From: an uncultured Pelagibacteraceae bacterium
Lineage (GTDB): Bacteria; Pseudomonadota; Alphaproteobacteria; Pelagibacterales; Pelagibacteraceae
DNA length: 64,000 nt
Assembly: GCA_902631535.1 (NCBI GenBank)
Contig: CACOYX010000005.1
Coordinates: 1-64,000, forward strand
Reading direction: 5' to 3'
The translations under genes and the position numbers were made by a program. Each line of letters begins with the position of its first letter. The stretch's first letter is position 1. The notes below the pieces were generated by a model. That model saw only the letters and a program-made list of their open reading frames with translations. It ran no database searches and had not been told where the DNA came from. Positions 51,796-62,510 of the stretch are shown here, in pieces.

Positions 51796-52232
51796 TGAGT
51801 TCAGAAACTTTTCATTGGAGCTGTAAACACACTTGGTCTAGAAGTGCAAAAAATACATTTTGGTGTTTACTTGGATGTTCAATAGGTGATTTTGGTACTA
51901 TTTTATTTTTTCAATTAACTAAAATTCCTTTTCCAGTTCTAGCTATTATGATTTTAGCTATTATTAATGGAATAATTACAAGCATCATTTTAGAAACTAT
52001 AATTTTATTAAGACAAAATTTTAGTTTAAAATTAGCTTTAAAAACTGCGGTAGGTATGAGTTTAATCTCAATGGTAAGTATGGAAATTGCAATGAATGCT
52101 ACTGATTATTTTTTGACTGGTGGAGCTATTTTAACTTGGTGGGTTGTTCCGATAATGCTTGCCGTAGGATTTGTTACTCCTTGGCCATATAATTATTGGA
52201 GACTAAAAAAGTTTAATGAGGCATGTCATTAA
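51795..52232 (+). CDS. DUF4396-like membrane protein
   Basis: FWCLLGCSIGDFGT; VTPWPYNYWRLKKFNEACH. Confidence 0.7.
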   Translation: MSSETFHWSCKHTWSRSAKNTFWCLLGCSIGDFGTILFFQLTKIPFPVLAIMILAIINGIITSIILETIILLRQNFSLKLALKTAVGMSLISMVSMEIAMNATDYFLTGGAILTWWVVPIMLAVGFVTPWPYNYWRLKKFNEACH

Positions 52233-52661
52233 CTAATAACTATTGATATAATCTTTTAAATTTTTATTTTCTTCCTCAATTTTATTAATCAAATGTTTTA
52301 CTACATCACCGATAGAAACTATACCTAGAAGTTTTTTATCTTCCATAATTAAAATATGTCTTATTTTTTTCTCCGTCATCTCATCCATTAATTCAGTAAC
52401 AGATGTGTTTAGATCGCACGTAACTAAAGATTTTGACATAAGCTCTGAAACAGGAAGAGTTAAGTTAAATTTTTCTGCGTATATAAATCTTGATAGATCT
52501 CTTTCTGATAATATACCTGTTACTCTCTTACTTTCATCAACTACAGGCATACATCCAATTTTTTTTTCATGAAATTTTTGACTAGCAGATTTAATGGTAT
52601 CCTTTTCACTTAATGTGAAACATTCTCTTTTTGACATCCTGCTAACAAGTTTACCAGGCAT
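52233..52661 (-). CDS. CBS-domain pair protein
   Basis: Two CBS motifs (GCMPVVDESKRVTGILSERDL; RHILIMEDKKLLGIVSIGDVV). Confidence 0.9.
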   Translation of the reverse strand: MPGKLVSRMSKRECFTLSEKDTIKSASQKFHEKKIGCMPVVDESKRVTGILSERDLSRFIYAEKFNLTLPVSELMSKSLVTCDLNTSVTELMDEMTEKKIRHILIMEDKKLLGIVSIGDVVKHLINKIEEENKNLKDYINSY

Positions 52662-52710
52662 AGAATGATTTAAATAAATTTATGAAGATTAGTCAAATCA
52701 ATTTATTGTT

Positions 52711-53241
52711 TTATGTAATTTTTTTTAAAATTTTTTCCTTAAAAATGAAATGATGAACAATTACTGCTAGAATGTGTAGCACAACCAAGACAATAAGAAT
52801 ATAATTTGCATAAATATGCACTTCATAAAAAGCATCAGCTAATAAAAAATTATCTTTTTTAAACCCGTAATTAAAAAATATAAAATTAAGTTTTTCTCCC
52901 ATATAAAGTTTTTTTAAAATTCCCGAAACTGTAATAGCAAAAATACTTAAGTAGAGTAAAAAATGGTTTGTTTTAGCAATGAATGTCTGGCCTTTAAAAT
53001 GAGTCTTCCAATCTTTTGGACTCGGATTAAAAAATTTCCAAATTAATCTTAATAACACAAAATAAAAAATGCTAATCCCAATAAGAATATGAATATTTTC
53101 CAAGTCAATTCTACGATCTGAAAATTCTAGACTTACAAGGTAAAATCCAAAAGGAACTTGTAATATCAAACCAAAAAAAGTTATCCAATGAAACAATTTT
53201 GCTAGTAGACCGTAACCATTTAAGTTGTTAAAAATTTGCAT
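52711..53241 (-). CDS. Cytochrome b561 family protein
   Basis: Four-TM with conserved His; start refined to MQIFNNLNGYG at 53241. Confidence 0.85.
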   Translation of the reverse strand: MQIFNNLNGYGLLAKLFHWITFFGLILQVPFGFYLVSLEFSDRRIDLENIHILIGISIFYFVLLRLIWKFFNPSPKDWKTHFKGQTFIAKTNHFLLYLSIFAITVSGILKKLYMGEKLNFIFFNYGFKKDNFLLADAFYEVHIYANYILIVLVVLHILAVIVHHFIFKEKILKKIT

Positions 53242-53261
53242 ATAAGTTAATAACAAAAAAA

Positions 53262-53708
53262 ATGAAAAAAATAAAAACTATTATACTAATGTTTACTCTA
53301 ACTGTGTCATTAGGCTTATCTGCGTCAGCAAATCCAACAGTAGAGGAAATTATTAAATCTCGAAAAGCAATGTTCAGTGAAAATTATCAAAACGGTAAAA
53401 AAATTTCTATGTTACTTAAGTCAGGTAAAAAAGAGGAAGCTAAACCTGTGATGAAAAAAATTTCAGATAATTATAAAAAACTTTTAGATTATTTTCCTGA
53501 AAATACTAAAGAAGGCTTTAAGACAGAAGCTCTTCCAACTATTTGGGAAAATAAAGATGAATTTAATGCTTTAATGCAAAAAGCATCAGATGATATGCTA
53601 AAACTTGCAAAAGCAATAGATACTGCTGATGACCTTAGAGCGATTCAAAAAGAACTAATGTGGAGTAATTGTTCAGCTTGTCACAATAGATTTAGAGCAC
53701 CTCATTAA
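53262..53708 (+). CDS. Cytochrome c' (class II) family protein
   Basis: Signal peptide; C-terminal CSACH heme motif. Confidence 0.85.
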   Translation: MKKIKTIILMFTLTVSLGLSASANPTVEEIIKSRKAMFSENYQNGKKISMLLKSGKKEEAKPVMKKISDNYKKLLDYFPENTKEGFKTEALPTIWENKDEFNALMQKASDDMLKLAKAIDTADDLRAIQKELMWSNCSACHNRFRAPH

Positions 53709-54302
53709 ATGACATCTCAACTATTTCCAATGATCCTATTTGGGATTGCAACAGCTTTTTCTCCTGGGCCAAATAATATCATGACGTCTTACACAGCTTT
53801 TAATTTTGGAGTCAAAAAAGCTATTCCAACAATGTTAGGTGTTATCATCGGATGGACACTTTTAATTATATTATTACAACTAGGATCAGTTTCAATTTTT
53901 CAAAAATATCATTTTATTCAAACCATTATTAAAGTTTTAGGAACAATTTACCTTTTATATATGGCATACAAGTTATCTTTTGGAGGCCAAAGTAAAGATA
54001 AGAAACTTGATCCAAAACCAGTAACTTTTGTAAATACTTTCTTTTTTCAATTCGTAAATCCAAAAAGTATAATTGTTGGCCTTACTTCAATATCTTTATT
54101 TGTTGATACGGAAAACAATTATTTAAGAGATTCAATTGTTTTAACTATATTATGGTTTTTAATGGCTGTAGGAAGTCAGACGGGTTGGTGTTTGATGGGA
54201 AAATACATGAGAAAATTCGCCACAAGTGATAAATTTATAAAGAATTTTAATTATACAATGTCTTTTTTACTTATCGTTTGCGTAATTTTGTTCTATGTAT
54301 AG
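53709..54302 (+). CDS. LysE-family transporter
   Basis: FSPGPNNIMTSYTAFNFGVKKA. Confidence 0.87.
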   Translation: MTSQLFPMILFGIATAFSPGPNNIMTSYTAFNFGVKKAIPTMLGVIIGWTLLIILLQLGSVSIFQKYHFIQTIIKVLGTIYLLYMAYKLSFGGQSKDKKLDPKPVTFVNTFFFQFVNPKSIIVGLTSISLFVDTENNYLRDSIVLTILWFLMAVGSQTGWCLMGKYMRKFATSDKFIKNFNYTMSFLLIVCVILFYV

Positions 54303-54305
54303 CGC

Positions 54306-56981
54306 ATGAAATTTAATAGTAAAGATTCCTTTAAATCACTAGATACTCTTAATTCATCAGGAAAAGATTATAAATATTTCAATTTAAAAACTGCAGAAAA
54401 AAATGGTTTGGAGGGCATATCTAAATTACCAAAGTCACTTAAAGTTTTATTAGAAAACCTTCTGAGATATGAGGACAACGTAACAGTAGATAAAAAACAA
54501 ATATTAGCTTTAAAAGATTGGCTTAAAAATAAAAAATCAAATACAGAAATTGCATATAGGCCCGCACGTACTTTATTGCAAGATTATACAGGAATTCCTG
54601 CTATTGCCGATTTAGCAGCAATGAGAGACGCTGTAAAAGATAAAAATAAAGATCCAGAAAAAATTAATCCACTATCAACTGTTGATTTAGTTATAGACCA
54701 TTCAGTAATGGTCGATGATTATGCGTCAGGAAAATCTTTTAACCAAAATGTTGAAAGAGAATTTTCAAGAAACGGCGAGCGATACTCATTTTTAAAATGG
54801 GGGCAGAAAGCTTTTGATAATTTTAGAGTTGTACCTCCTGGGACAGGAATTTGTCACCAAGTAAATTTAGAATATTTATCCAAAGTTGTCTGGTCATCTA
54901 AAAGTGAGAATAATTTATACGCTTATCCAGATACTTTAGTTGGAACCGATAGTCATACAACAATGGTAAATGGTTTGTCAGTCTTAGGTTGGGGTGTTGG
55001 AGGAATAGAGGCTGAAGCTGCAATGTTAGGTCAGCCTATTTCAATGTTAATTCCGGAAGTTATTGGCGTAGAACTTAAAGGAAAACTGAAGGAAGGAACA
55101 ACTGCAACAGACTTAGTTTTAATCATTGTTGAAATGCTAAGAAAAAAGGGTGTAGTTGGAAAATTTGTTGAGTTTTATGGAGAAGGTTTAAAAAATTTAA
55201 CTTTAGCCGACAGAGCAACAATTGCAAACATGGCTCCCGAGTATGGAGCCACATGTGGTTTCTTCCCAGTTGATGATGAAACTCTTAAATATTTGAAATT
55301 ATCTGGAAGAGATCAGGAAACAATAGCACTAGTCGAGAAATACTCTAAAGAGCAAGGTCTTTGGGCAAGCAATGATGTTGTGTTTACAGATACTCTTTCA
55401 TTAGATGTTGGCAGTGTAGTTACAAGCATTTCTGGACCTAAACGACCGCAGGATAAAGTTTTACTTACAGAGGCTTCGACTGCTTTTGCAAAAGTTTATA
55501 AAACAAACGCAAAAAGAGATGAGCCCATTGAAGCTAAAGTTGAAGGCACTGAATTTAATATAAAAGATGGTGATATTGTAATTGCTGCGATAACATCTTG
55601 CACAAATACCTCAAACCCAAGCGTAATGATTGGTGCAGGTCTTTTAGCAAAAAAAGCCCATGAAAAAGGATTAAAAGTTAAACCTTGGGTAAAAACTTCG
55701 CTAGCACCAGGATCACAAGTTGTAACTGACTATTTAGAAAAAGCAGGTCTAAGTAAATATTTAGATGAACTTGGTTTTAATCTAGTGGGTTATGGCTGTA
55801 CTACTTGTATTGGTAACTCTGGACCTTTAAATCAAAATATATCAGATGCAATAAATAAAAATGATCTTTATGCCGTTTCAGTTTTATCGGGAAATAGGAA
55901 CTTTGAAGGAAGAATTAATCCAGATGTAAAAGCTAATTACTTAGCTTCACCGCCCCTTGTTGTTGCTTATGCTTTGGCAGGTAACATGAATTTTGACATG
56001 TACAAATCTGCACTTGGTAAAGATAAAAATGGCAAAGATATTTTCTTAAAAGACATTTGGCCAAGCAATAAAGAGATTGAAGATTTAATGTTAAGTTCTT
56101 TAAATGCAGATATGTTTAAGCAAAGATATTCAAATGTTTCAGAGGGACCTAAAGAATGGCAAGCTATCAATACAACAGATAGTGATATTTATAACTGGGA
56201 AGCTAATTCTACATACGTTAAAAGACCACCATTTTTTGATGATTTGCCTGATCAACCAGAGGGTTTTAAACCAATAAATGACGCGAGAATTCTTTTATTA
56301 TTAGCTGACACAGTAACTACGGACCATATTTCACCAGCAGGAAGTATAAAAAAAGAAAGTCCTACCGGCGATTATTTTATGAAGCATCAAATACAACAAA
56401 AAGATTTTAACTCTTATGGCGCAAGAAGAGGAAATCATGAAGTAATGATGAGAGGAACTTTTGGAAATATTAAAATTAGAAATGAAATGGCTCCTGGTAC
56501 TGAAGGTGGATTTACAACGTTGCAGCCAGATGGACAAGTTATGAGCGTTTATGAGGCTGCAATGGAATACAAAAAAAGAAAAAATGATTTAGTTGTGATA
56601 GCCGGTAAAGAATACGGAACAGGTTCGTCTAGAGATTGGGCAGCTAAAGGCACAAAACTTTTAGGAATTAAAGCAGTATTAGCAGAGAGTTTTGAGAGAA
56701 TTCATAGATCAAATTTAATTGGCATGGGAGTTTTACCTCTTCAATTTAAAAAAGGTTTCGACCGTAAAAAATTAAACATTACAGGAGCAGAGTTAGTTTC
56801 AGTTGTTGATATTGATAAAGGTGTTAAACCAAGACAAGAGGTAACTTGTGAAATTAAATATCAAGATGGAACTTGTAAAAAAATTCAAATGCTTTGTAGA
56901 ATTGACACCGCTAATGAAGTTGAGTACTACAAAAATGGAGGAATTTTACAGTATGTTTTAAGAAATATGCTTGCCAACTAA
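54306..56981 (+). CDS. acnA: Aconitate hydratase (AcnA type)
   Basis: LVGTDSHTTMVNGLSVLGWGVGGIEAEAAMLGQP; CTTCIGNSGPL. Confidence 0.95.
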   Translation: MKFNSKDSFKSLDTLNSSGKDYKYFNLKTAEKNGLEGISKLPKSLKVLLENLLRYEDNVTVDKKQILALKDWLKNKKSNTEIAYRPARTLLQDYTGIPAIADLAAMRDAVKDKNKDPEKINPLSTVDLVIDHSVMVDDYASGKSFNQNVEREFSRNGERYSFLKWGQKAFDNFRVVPPGTGICHQVNLEYLSKVVWSSKSENNLYAYPDTLVGTDSHTTMVNGLSVLGWGVGGIEAEAAMLGQPISMLIPEVIGVELKGKLKEGTTATDLVLIIVEMLRKKGVVGKFVEFYGEGLKNLTLADRATIANMAPEYGATCGFFPVDDETLKYLKLSGRDQETIALVEKYSKEQGLWASNDVVFTDTLSLDVGSVVTSISGPKRPQDKVLLTEASTAFAKVYKTNAKRDEPIEAKVEGTEFNIKDGDIVIAAITSCTNTSNPSVMIGAGLLAKKAHEKGLKVKPWVKTSLAPGSQVVTDYLEKAGLSKYLDELGFNLVGYGCTTCIGNSGPLNQNISDAINKNDLYAVSVLSGNRNFEGRINPDVKANYLASPPLVVAYALAGNMNFDMYKSALGKDKNGKDIFLKDIWPSNKEIEDLMLSSLNADMFKQRYSNVSEGPKEWQAINTTDSDIYNWEANSTYVKRPPFFDDLPDQPEGFKPINDARILLLLADTVTTDHISPAGSIKKESPTGDYFMKHQIQQKDFNSYGARRGNHEVMMRGTFGNIKIRNEMAPGTEGGFTTLQPDGQVMSVYEAAMEYKKRKNDLVVIAGKEYGTGSSRDWAAKGTKLLGIKAVLAESFERIHRSNLIGMGVLPLQFKKGFDRKKLNITGAELVSVVDIDKGVKPRQEVTCEIKYQDGTCKKIQMLCRIDTANEVEYYKNGGILQYVLRNMLAN

Positions 56982-58487
56982 ATGAGAGATATAAAAGTAA
57001 AAGTTCATCCATCAAAATCAAATCTTAATAAAGAAGACCAATTAGCTTGGAAAATTGCAGAGATCGCATCGGATAAAGCAAAAATAGACAAAGATGCAGT
57101 CGATATGGTTATCAATAGAATTATTGATAACGCTTCAGTTGCGATTGCTTCGTTTAATAGAAGACCTGTTGTATCAGCTAGAGCTATGGCTTTATCTCAC
57201 TCTAGAAAATCTGGAGCAACTGTCTTTGGTTTAAATCCAAAAATTAAAGTTGATTGCGAATGGGCTGCATGGGCTAATGGAACTGCTGTGAGAGAATTAG
57301 ACTATCACGATACTTTTTTAGCAGCAGATTATAGTCACCCAGGTGACAATATTCCTGCAATTATAGCAGTTGCACAACAAAAAGGATGTAATGGTAAAGA
57401 TTTAATTAAAGGAATACTTACAGGTTACGAAGTACAAGTTAATTTAGTAAAGGGCATTTGCCTTCATGAACATAAAATTGATCATATAGCTCATTTAGGA
57501 CCAAGCGTCGCTGCAGGTTTGGGGAGTTTATTAAATTTAAAAACAGATCTGATTTATCAGTCTGTTCAACAAGCGTTACATATCACTGTTTCAACAAGAC
57601 AATCTAGAAAAGGAGAAATCTCAAGCTGGAAAGCTTTTGCACCAGCTCATGCCGGTAAGCTTGCAGTGGAGGCAGTAGACAGATGTATGAGGGGTGAGGG
57701 TGCGCCATCACCAATTTATGAGGGAGAAGATAGTGTTATTGCTTATGTTTTATCAGGACCAGATAAAGAATATACAGTTCCATTACCAAATGTTAATGAG
57801 CCTAAAAGAGCAATTCTTGAAACTTACACAAAAGAACATTCAGCGGAATATCAATCTCAAGCCTTAATTGATCTAGCTAGAAGCTTACATAAAAAAATAT
57901 CTAATGTTAGCGATATTGTTAGTATTGTAATTGAAACAAGTCATCATACTCACTACGTAATTGGTACCGGAGCAAACGATCCTCAAAAAATGGATCCAAA
58001 AGCGAGCAGGGAAACTTTAGATCACTCTATCATGTATATTTTTGCAGTAGCTCTTGAAGATGGAGCGTGGCACCATGTGAAATCCTACACTCCTCAAAGG
58101 GCGCAAAGAAAAAGCACAGTTGAACTTTGGCAAAAAATTTCAACTAGAGAGGATGTAAGATGGACAGAAAAATATCATGATCCTAATCCTGAAAATAAAT
58201 GTTTTGGTGGAAAAGTAATTATAACAATGAAAGATAAATCGATAATTTCAGAAGAAATAAATGTTGCTGACGCTCATCCAGCAGGCAAAAGACCTTTCAC
58301 AAGAAAAGAATATATTAATAAATTCAAAACTTTAACTGATGGAATTATTTCCAAGAAAGAGTCAGATAGATTTTTAAAATGCGTGCAAAACCTTCCTAAA
58401 TTAAAAGCTAAAGACTTAATAGGTTTAAACGTAGAGGTCAAAAGTTCAATAAAAGATAAGTCTAAAAGCAGTAAAGGTATTTTCTAA
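56982..58487 (+). CDS. prpD: MmgE/PrpD family 2-methylcitrate dehydratase-like
   Basis: [38 protein letters not shown]. Confidence 0.88.
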   Translation: MRDIKVKVHPSKSNLNKEDQLAWKIAEIASDKAKIDKDAVDMVINRIIDNASVAIASFNRRPVVSARAMALSHSRKSGATVFGLNPKIKVDCEWAAWANGTAVRELDYHDTFLAADYSHPGDNIPAIIAVAQQKGCNGKDLIKGILTGYEVQVNLVKGICLHEHKIDHIAHLGPSVAAGLGSLLNLKTDLIYQSVQQALHITVSTRQSRKGEISSWKAFAPAHAGKLAVEAVDRCMRGEGAPSPIYEGEDSVIAYVLSGPDKEYTVPLPNVNEPKRAILETYTKEHSAEYQSQALIDLARSLHKKISNVSDIVSIVIETSHHTHYVIGTGANDPQKMDPKASRETLDHSIMYIFAVALEDGAWHHVKSYTPQRAQRKSTVELWQKISTREDVRWTEKYHDPNPENKCFGGKVIITMKDKSIISEEINVADAHPAGKRPFTRKEYINKFKTLTDGIISKKESDRFLKCVQNLPKLKAKDLIGLNVEVKSSIKDKSKSSKGIF

Positions 58488-59450
58488 CTATTTTATTTTT
58501 CTAGCTAAATCACTAGCACTCAGCCATGCATTTTCAACTTTTGGTCCGTTAAACCAATCTCCACAAACACCTAAATTAATTTTTTTATTCCAAACACTTA
58601 AGTAAGGCGTTTTCTCATAATTATATGAATATTTCCAACCATGAATTTTTTTAAAAATTATTTTATTTTTTTCAAATCCAGTTAATTTTGTAAAACGCGT
58701 AATTAATTGATTCATAATTGATTTATCAGTTTTATACTTGTTAATAGTTTTTTTTGACCATTTGAGCGTTGCTTGAAGTGTCCATAAATTGATATTTGAT
58801 TTAAATCTTTTTTTACTATTTTCATTTGCAACCCAAGCCAAAATATCATCATCAAATTTGATTGAACTAATTGGAAGATTTTTCTGATTTTTAAGAGCAA
58901 CCATCACTGTAATATTAGGTTGCATTTGAACTTTGAGTTTTAAGATATTTTTATCTAAATAATTTTTTGCTAATTTTTTTAATTGAGGAAAAGGGCAAGT
59001 TATTATTAATGATTTAAATTGATATTTTGATTTATTTGTCAATGTAATCTCCCAAAAATATTTTTTGAAATCAATTTTTTTTATTGGTGAAGCGAAGGAC
59101 TGTTTAATATTTTTTAAATTATATTTTACCAAATCATTATTAGCTTTTATACCTATATATTTTGTTGAAAAAGATTTTTTTTCAAATGTAAAATCTAAAT
59201 GATTATCATCCCAGCTTTTTAATATTTTATTTTTACAAAGCCTCTGGATATACTTTAAAAACTGCTTTGATTTTGGAGATATATATTGAACTCCATGATC
59301 AAAGCTTAAATTATTTTTAAATCTTTTGTTTGACGATCTTCCTCCTGGACCTCTTGCTTTATCGAAGACATGAACTGAGTATTTTTTAGATAAAAGGTTT
59401 GCAATTGTAGAGCCAGCAACCCCTGACCCTAGAACACAAAAATCTATCAT
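58488..59450 (-). CDS. NAD(P)/FAD-dependent oxidoreductase, renalase-like
   Basis: CVLGSGVAGSTIANLLSKKYSVHVFDKARGPGGRSSN; CGDWFNGPKVENAWLSASDLA. Confidence 0.82.
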   Translation of the reverse strand: MIDFCVLGSGVAGSTIANLLSKKYSVHVFDKARGPGGRSSNKRFKNNLSFDHGVQYISPKSKQFLKYIQRLCKNKILKSWDDNHLDFTFEKKSFSTKYIGIKANNDLVKYNLKNIKQSFASPIKKIDFKKYFWEITLTNKSKYQFKSLIITCPFPQLKKLAKNYLDKNILKLKVQMQPNITVMVALKNQKNLPISSIKFDDDILAWVANENSKKRFKSNINLWTLQATLKWSKKTINKYKTDKSIMNQLITRFTKLTGFEKNKIIFKKIHGWKYSYNYEKTPYLSVWNKKINLGVCGDWFNGPKVENAWLSASDLARKIK

Positions 59451-60067
59451 ATTGAGAATAAGAATTTAAATTTCTCGTTAATTGAGAGAACTTCATAGTT
59501 TACAAGTCCACCAATAATTAATTGTAGAGCTATTATTAAAATTACAGCCAGTCCAAGATAGCCAAGCCATTTATGTTTTCTGATAAAATCTGCAAAGTAA
59601 CTAGCAAGAGTAGCGATTAAAAATACTGATAATAAAAGACCAATTACCATTATATGAAAATTCCCTTTTGAGGCCGCTACAACAGCTAACACGTTATCAA
59701 AACTTAAAGTTAGGTCAGCTATTAAAACTTGATAGACACCAGTAGAAAAACTTTTTGGTTCTTTCGATTTTAATTGTGGAGATCTTACTTTATTAAGCCC
59801 GAAGAAATCCTGCCTTAAGTTATTGATAACCCAAATTAAAAGTATCCCGCCTAAAATTTTGACCCACGCGAAGTCAAATATGTAATTTGCTCCGGTAGCA
59901 AAAAAAATTCTAAAAATGAAAGCTCCTGCTACACCTAATGCGATAATTTTTTTTCTATTATCAGGTGCAAAGTTTGCTGCAATAATACCTATAATGATGG
60001 CATTATCTGCAGCCATGACAACATCAATTATAAGTATTTGGAAAGTAATAAATATTTGCTCTAACAT
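59447..60067 (-). CDS. TerC-family integral membrane protein (YjbE-like)
   Basis: DVVMAADNAIIIGI; ADLTLSFDNVLAV. Confidence 0.9.
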   Translation of the reverse strand: MLEQIFITFQILIIDVVMAADNAIIIGIIAANFAPDNRKKIIALGVAGAFIFRIFFATGANYIFDFAWVKILGGILLIWVINNLRQDFFGLNKVRSPQLKSKEPKSFSTGVYQVLIADLTLSFDNVLAVVAASKGNFHIMVIGLLLSVFLIATLASYFADFIRKHKWLGYLGLAVILIIALQLIIGGLVNYEVLSINEKFKFLFSI

Positions 60068-60116
60068 TGTCCTATGAGGTGTATATAAGCTTAATAATAT
60101 ATTTTAAAGCAGAAAA

Positions 60117-61442
60117 ATGAAATTAGCAAAATATTCACAAAAATTTTCAAAAAAACAAATCATATTGTTGTCCATTCCAGTGTTTTTTTCAAACTTGGCA
60201 ATACCTCTAGTTGGAATTGTCGATACTGGCTTGATGGGTAATCTTGGAGAAACAAAATATCTAGCTGCAACGAGCATCGCTACATCAGTAATGACAATGG
60301 TAATTTGGAGCTTTGGCTTTCTAAGAATGGGTACAGTTGGAATTGTTTCCCAAGCTTACGGAAGAGGTGATTATAGAGAAATAGTAAGAACTTTATTAAG
60401 AAATTTTGTAATTGCTATGTTGGTAGCCTTAATTATTATAATTTTAAAACCTTTAATAAATATATCTATTCAACATTTTTTTAATACATCTCTAGAAACA
60501 CAAAAGTTAATTAATTCTTATTTAAATGTTAGAGTTTTTTCAGTTCCTGCTGAATTATCTATCTATATTTTAGTTGGATTTTATCTTGGAATACAAAAAA
60601 CTAAGATATCTAGCTTAATGATTGTAACACTATCTATCTTAAATATAGTTTTTAGTTCCATTTTAGTTTTATCTTATAACTTAAATGTACTTGGTGTTGC
60701 TCTTGGTACTTTATTTGCAAGTTTTATAACAGTAATCATTTTTACATTATTTACCTACCGATTTATAATCACAAAATTAAAATTAATACCTAGATTTGAA
60801 AGAATCGTTATTAAGTCAAAGTTATTAAAATTATTTAATATTAATTTAGATATCTTTATTAGAACTTTGTTTGTCACTTTTGCATTTTTATGGGTCACAT
60901 ATTTAGGTTCACAATTTGGAGAAGATTATTTAGCCGTTAATACGATATTAATGCAGTTTATAATATTAGCTGCTTTTTTTTTAGATGCTTATGCTTTTTC
61001 TACTGAAGGTATAGTGGGTTTTACTATTGGTAGAAAAATTAAAAATTCCTTTTTATCTGTTGTGAAAAATTCTATTCAAATTAGTTTTATTACTGCATTA
61101 ATAGTATCAATTATTTATATAATTTTTTTCAAGCAAATAATTAATATAATTACAGATATAGAATTATTAAGATTTATTTCTTATAAACATTTTTTATGGG
61201 TAATTATAATTCCACCTATTGCAGCGTTTTGTTATCAACTTGATGGTATATTCATAGGTGCTTCACAAACAAAAGACATGAGAAACGCTATGATATTTTC
61301 AGTAATAAGTTTTATTGTTATATCAATTTATTTATCTAAATATTTTGGCAATCATGGATTATGGTTTTCCCTTATGTGTTTTATGATATTAAGATCTTTA
61401 ACATTAAGGTTTTATTTTAATAAGATTTTAAGAAAGTTTTAA
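60117..61442 (+). CDS. MATE-family efflux transporter
   Basis: 12-TM; LAIPLVGIVDTGLMGNLGETKYLAA. Confidence 0.9.
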   Translation: MKLAKYSQKFSKKQIILLSIPVFFSNLAIPLVGIVDTGLMGNLGETKYLAATSIATSVMTMVIWSFGFLRMGTVGIVSQAYGRGDYREIVRTLLRNFVIAMLVALIIIILKPLINISIQHFFNTSLETQKLINSYLNVRVFSVPAELSIYILVGFYLGIQKTKISSLMIVTLSILNIVFSSILVLSYNLNVLGVALGTLFASFITVIIFTLFTYRFIITKLKLIPRFERIVIKSKLLKLFNINLDIFIRTLFVTFAFLWVTYLGSQFGEDYLAVNTILMQFIILAAFFLDAYAFSTEGIVGFTIGRKIKNSFLSVVKNSIQISFITALIVSIIYIIFFKQIINIITDIELLRFISYKHFLWVIIIPPIAAFCYQLDGIFIGASQTKDMRNAMIFSVISFIVISIYLSKYFGNHGLWFSLMCFMILRSLTLRFYFNKILRKF

Positions 61443-62308
61443 TGCTATTTCTATATAAAATCCCAGGATACATCCTTCTTTTATTTGGAGGATTTTGTCT
61501 AAGTTGGGGTGGTTTTATTATCAGATCATTTGAAGAAGCAACAGTTTGGCAAATTTTATTATTGCGATCTGTTTTCTTTATGATTGCATTAATGTTCTTC
61601 TTAATTGTAACTTACAAAAAAAATACAATTAAAATTATAAAAGATGCTGGTTTCCCTGCTGTACTTGGAGGGTTAGTAATGTCTTTGAGTTTTATCGCAT
61701 TCGTAGTTTCGATGAGTATCACTACAGTTGCTAATGTTGTATTCATTATAAGTACTCAAACAATGTTTTTAGCAATTTTTGGTTATATTTATTTAAAAGA
61801 AAAAATTTCATTAATAAGTTTCTTCTCAATTTTATTAGCAATGGGAGGGATCACTATAATGGTTGGAGATTCTCTTTCAACTGGCTCCTTTTTAGGAAAT
61901 ATTGTTGCATTAGCGATCCCGATAAATTTTTCAATATTAGTAATGATTATTAGAAAAAATAAAAATTTAGATATGGTACCTGCAATTTTTTACTCAGGAA
62001 TTTTTAGTATTATTTATGGATTAATTCTTTCAGAGTCATTTGTATTTACTAGTCATGATATTTTAATGGGTTTTTTTCTTGGAGTTCCTCAACTTGCTTT
62101 TGGATTTATCTGCATCACTATTGGATCGAGAACAACTCCTTCAACTACGATCGGTCTATTAATGTTAACTGAGACTTTATTTGCACCTGTATGGGTATGG
62201 ATATTCCTAAACGAGATACCACCTTTAAGTGTGCTTATTGGAGGATGTGTAATAATCACTGCAATTATCCTAAAAAGCTTAGATAAAAATAAAGTCACAT
62301 CTCAATAA
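61442..62308 (+). CDS. EamA/DMT-family transporter
   Basis: Ten-TM EamA; SRTTPSTTIGLLMLTETLFAPVW. Confidence 0.87.
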   Translation: MLFLYKIPGYILLLFGGFCLSWGGFIIRSFEEATVWQILLLRSVFFMIALMFFLIVTYKKNTIKIIKDAGFPAVLGGLVMSLSFIAFVVSMSITTVANVVFIISTQTMFLAIFGYIYLKEKISLISFFSILLAMGGITIMVGDSLSTGSFLGNIVALAIPINFSILVMIIRKNKNLDMVPAIFYSGIFSIIYGLILSESFVFTSHDILMGFFLGVPQLAFGFICITIGSRTTPSTTIGLLMLTETLFAPVWVWIFLNEIPPLSVLIGGCVIITAIILKSLDKNKVTSQ

Positions 62309-62349
62309 TTATATTTGACATTTTGGGTTTTTTCGATGAAAGTCAACGT

Positions 62350-62500
62350 GTAACGGGAGAGACCAATTTTTGGCGCCGAAGGAGCAACCACCCCGGAAAC
62401 TCTCAGGCAAAAGGACCGTTGCCGTAATAACTCTGGAAAGCAGGCTTTGGCCTCACCGAAGGATTAAATCTCTCAGGTACATAGACAGATGGGGTTAGAA
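62350..62500 (+). ncRNA. Tandem glycine riboswitch (two aptamers) upstream of gcvT
   Basis: GGGAGAGACC..GCCGAAGGAGCAA..CTCTCAGGCAAAAGGACCGTT and CTCTGGAAAGC..ACCGAAGGAT..TCTCAGGTACATAGACAGATGGGG. Confidence 0.95.
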
Positions 62501-62510
62501 AAGAGTTATT

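Noticed and set aside
62315-62345. TTGACA box as promoter for gcvT riboswitch
   Set aside because: Good -35 but no convincing -10 at 16-18 nt; not listed as a feature.
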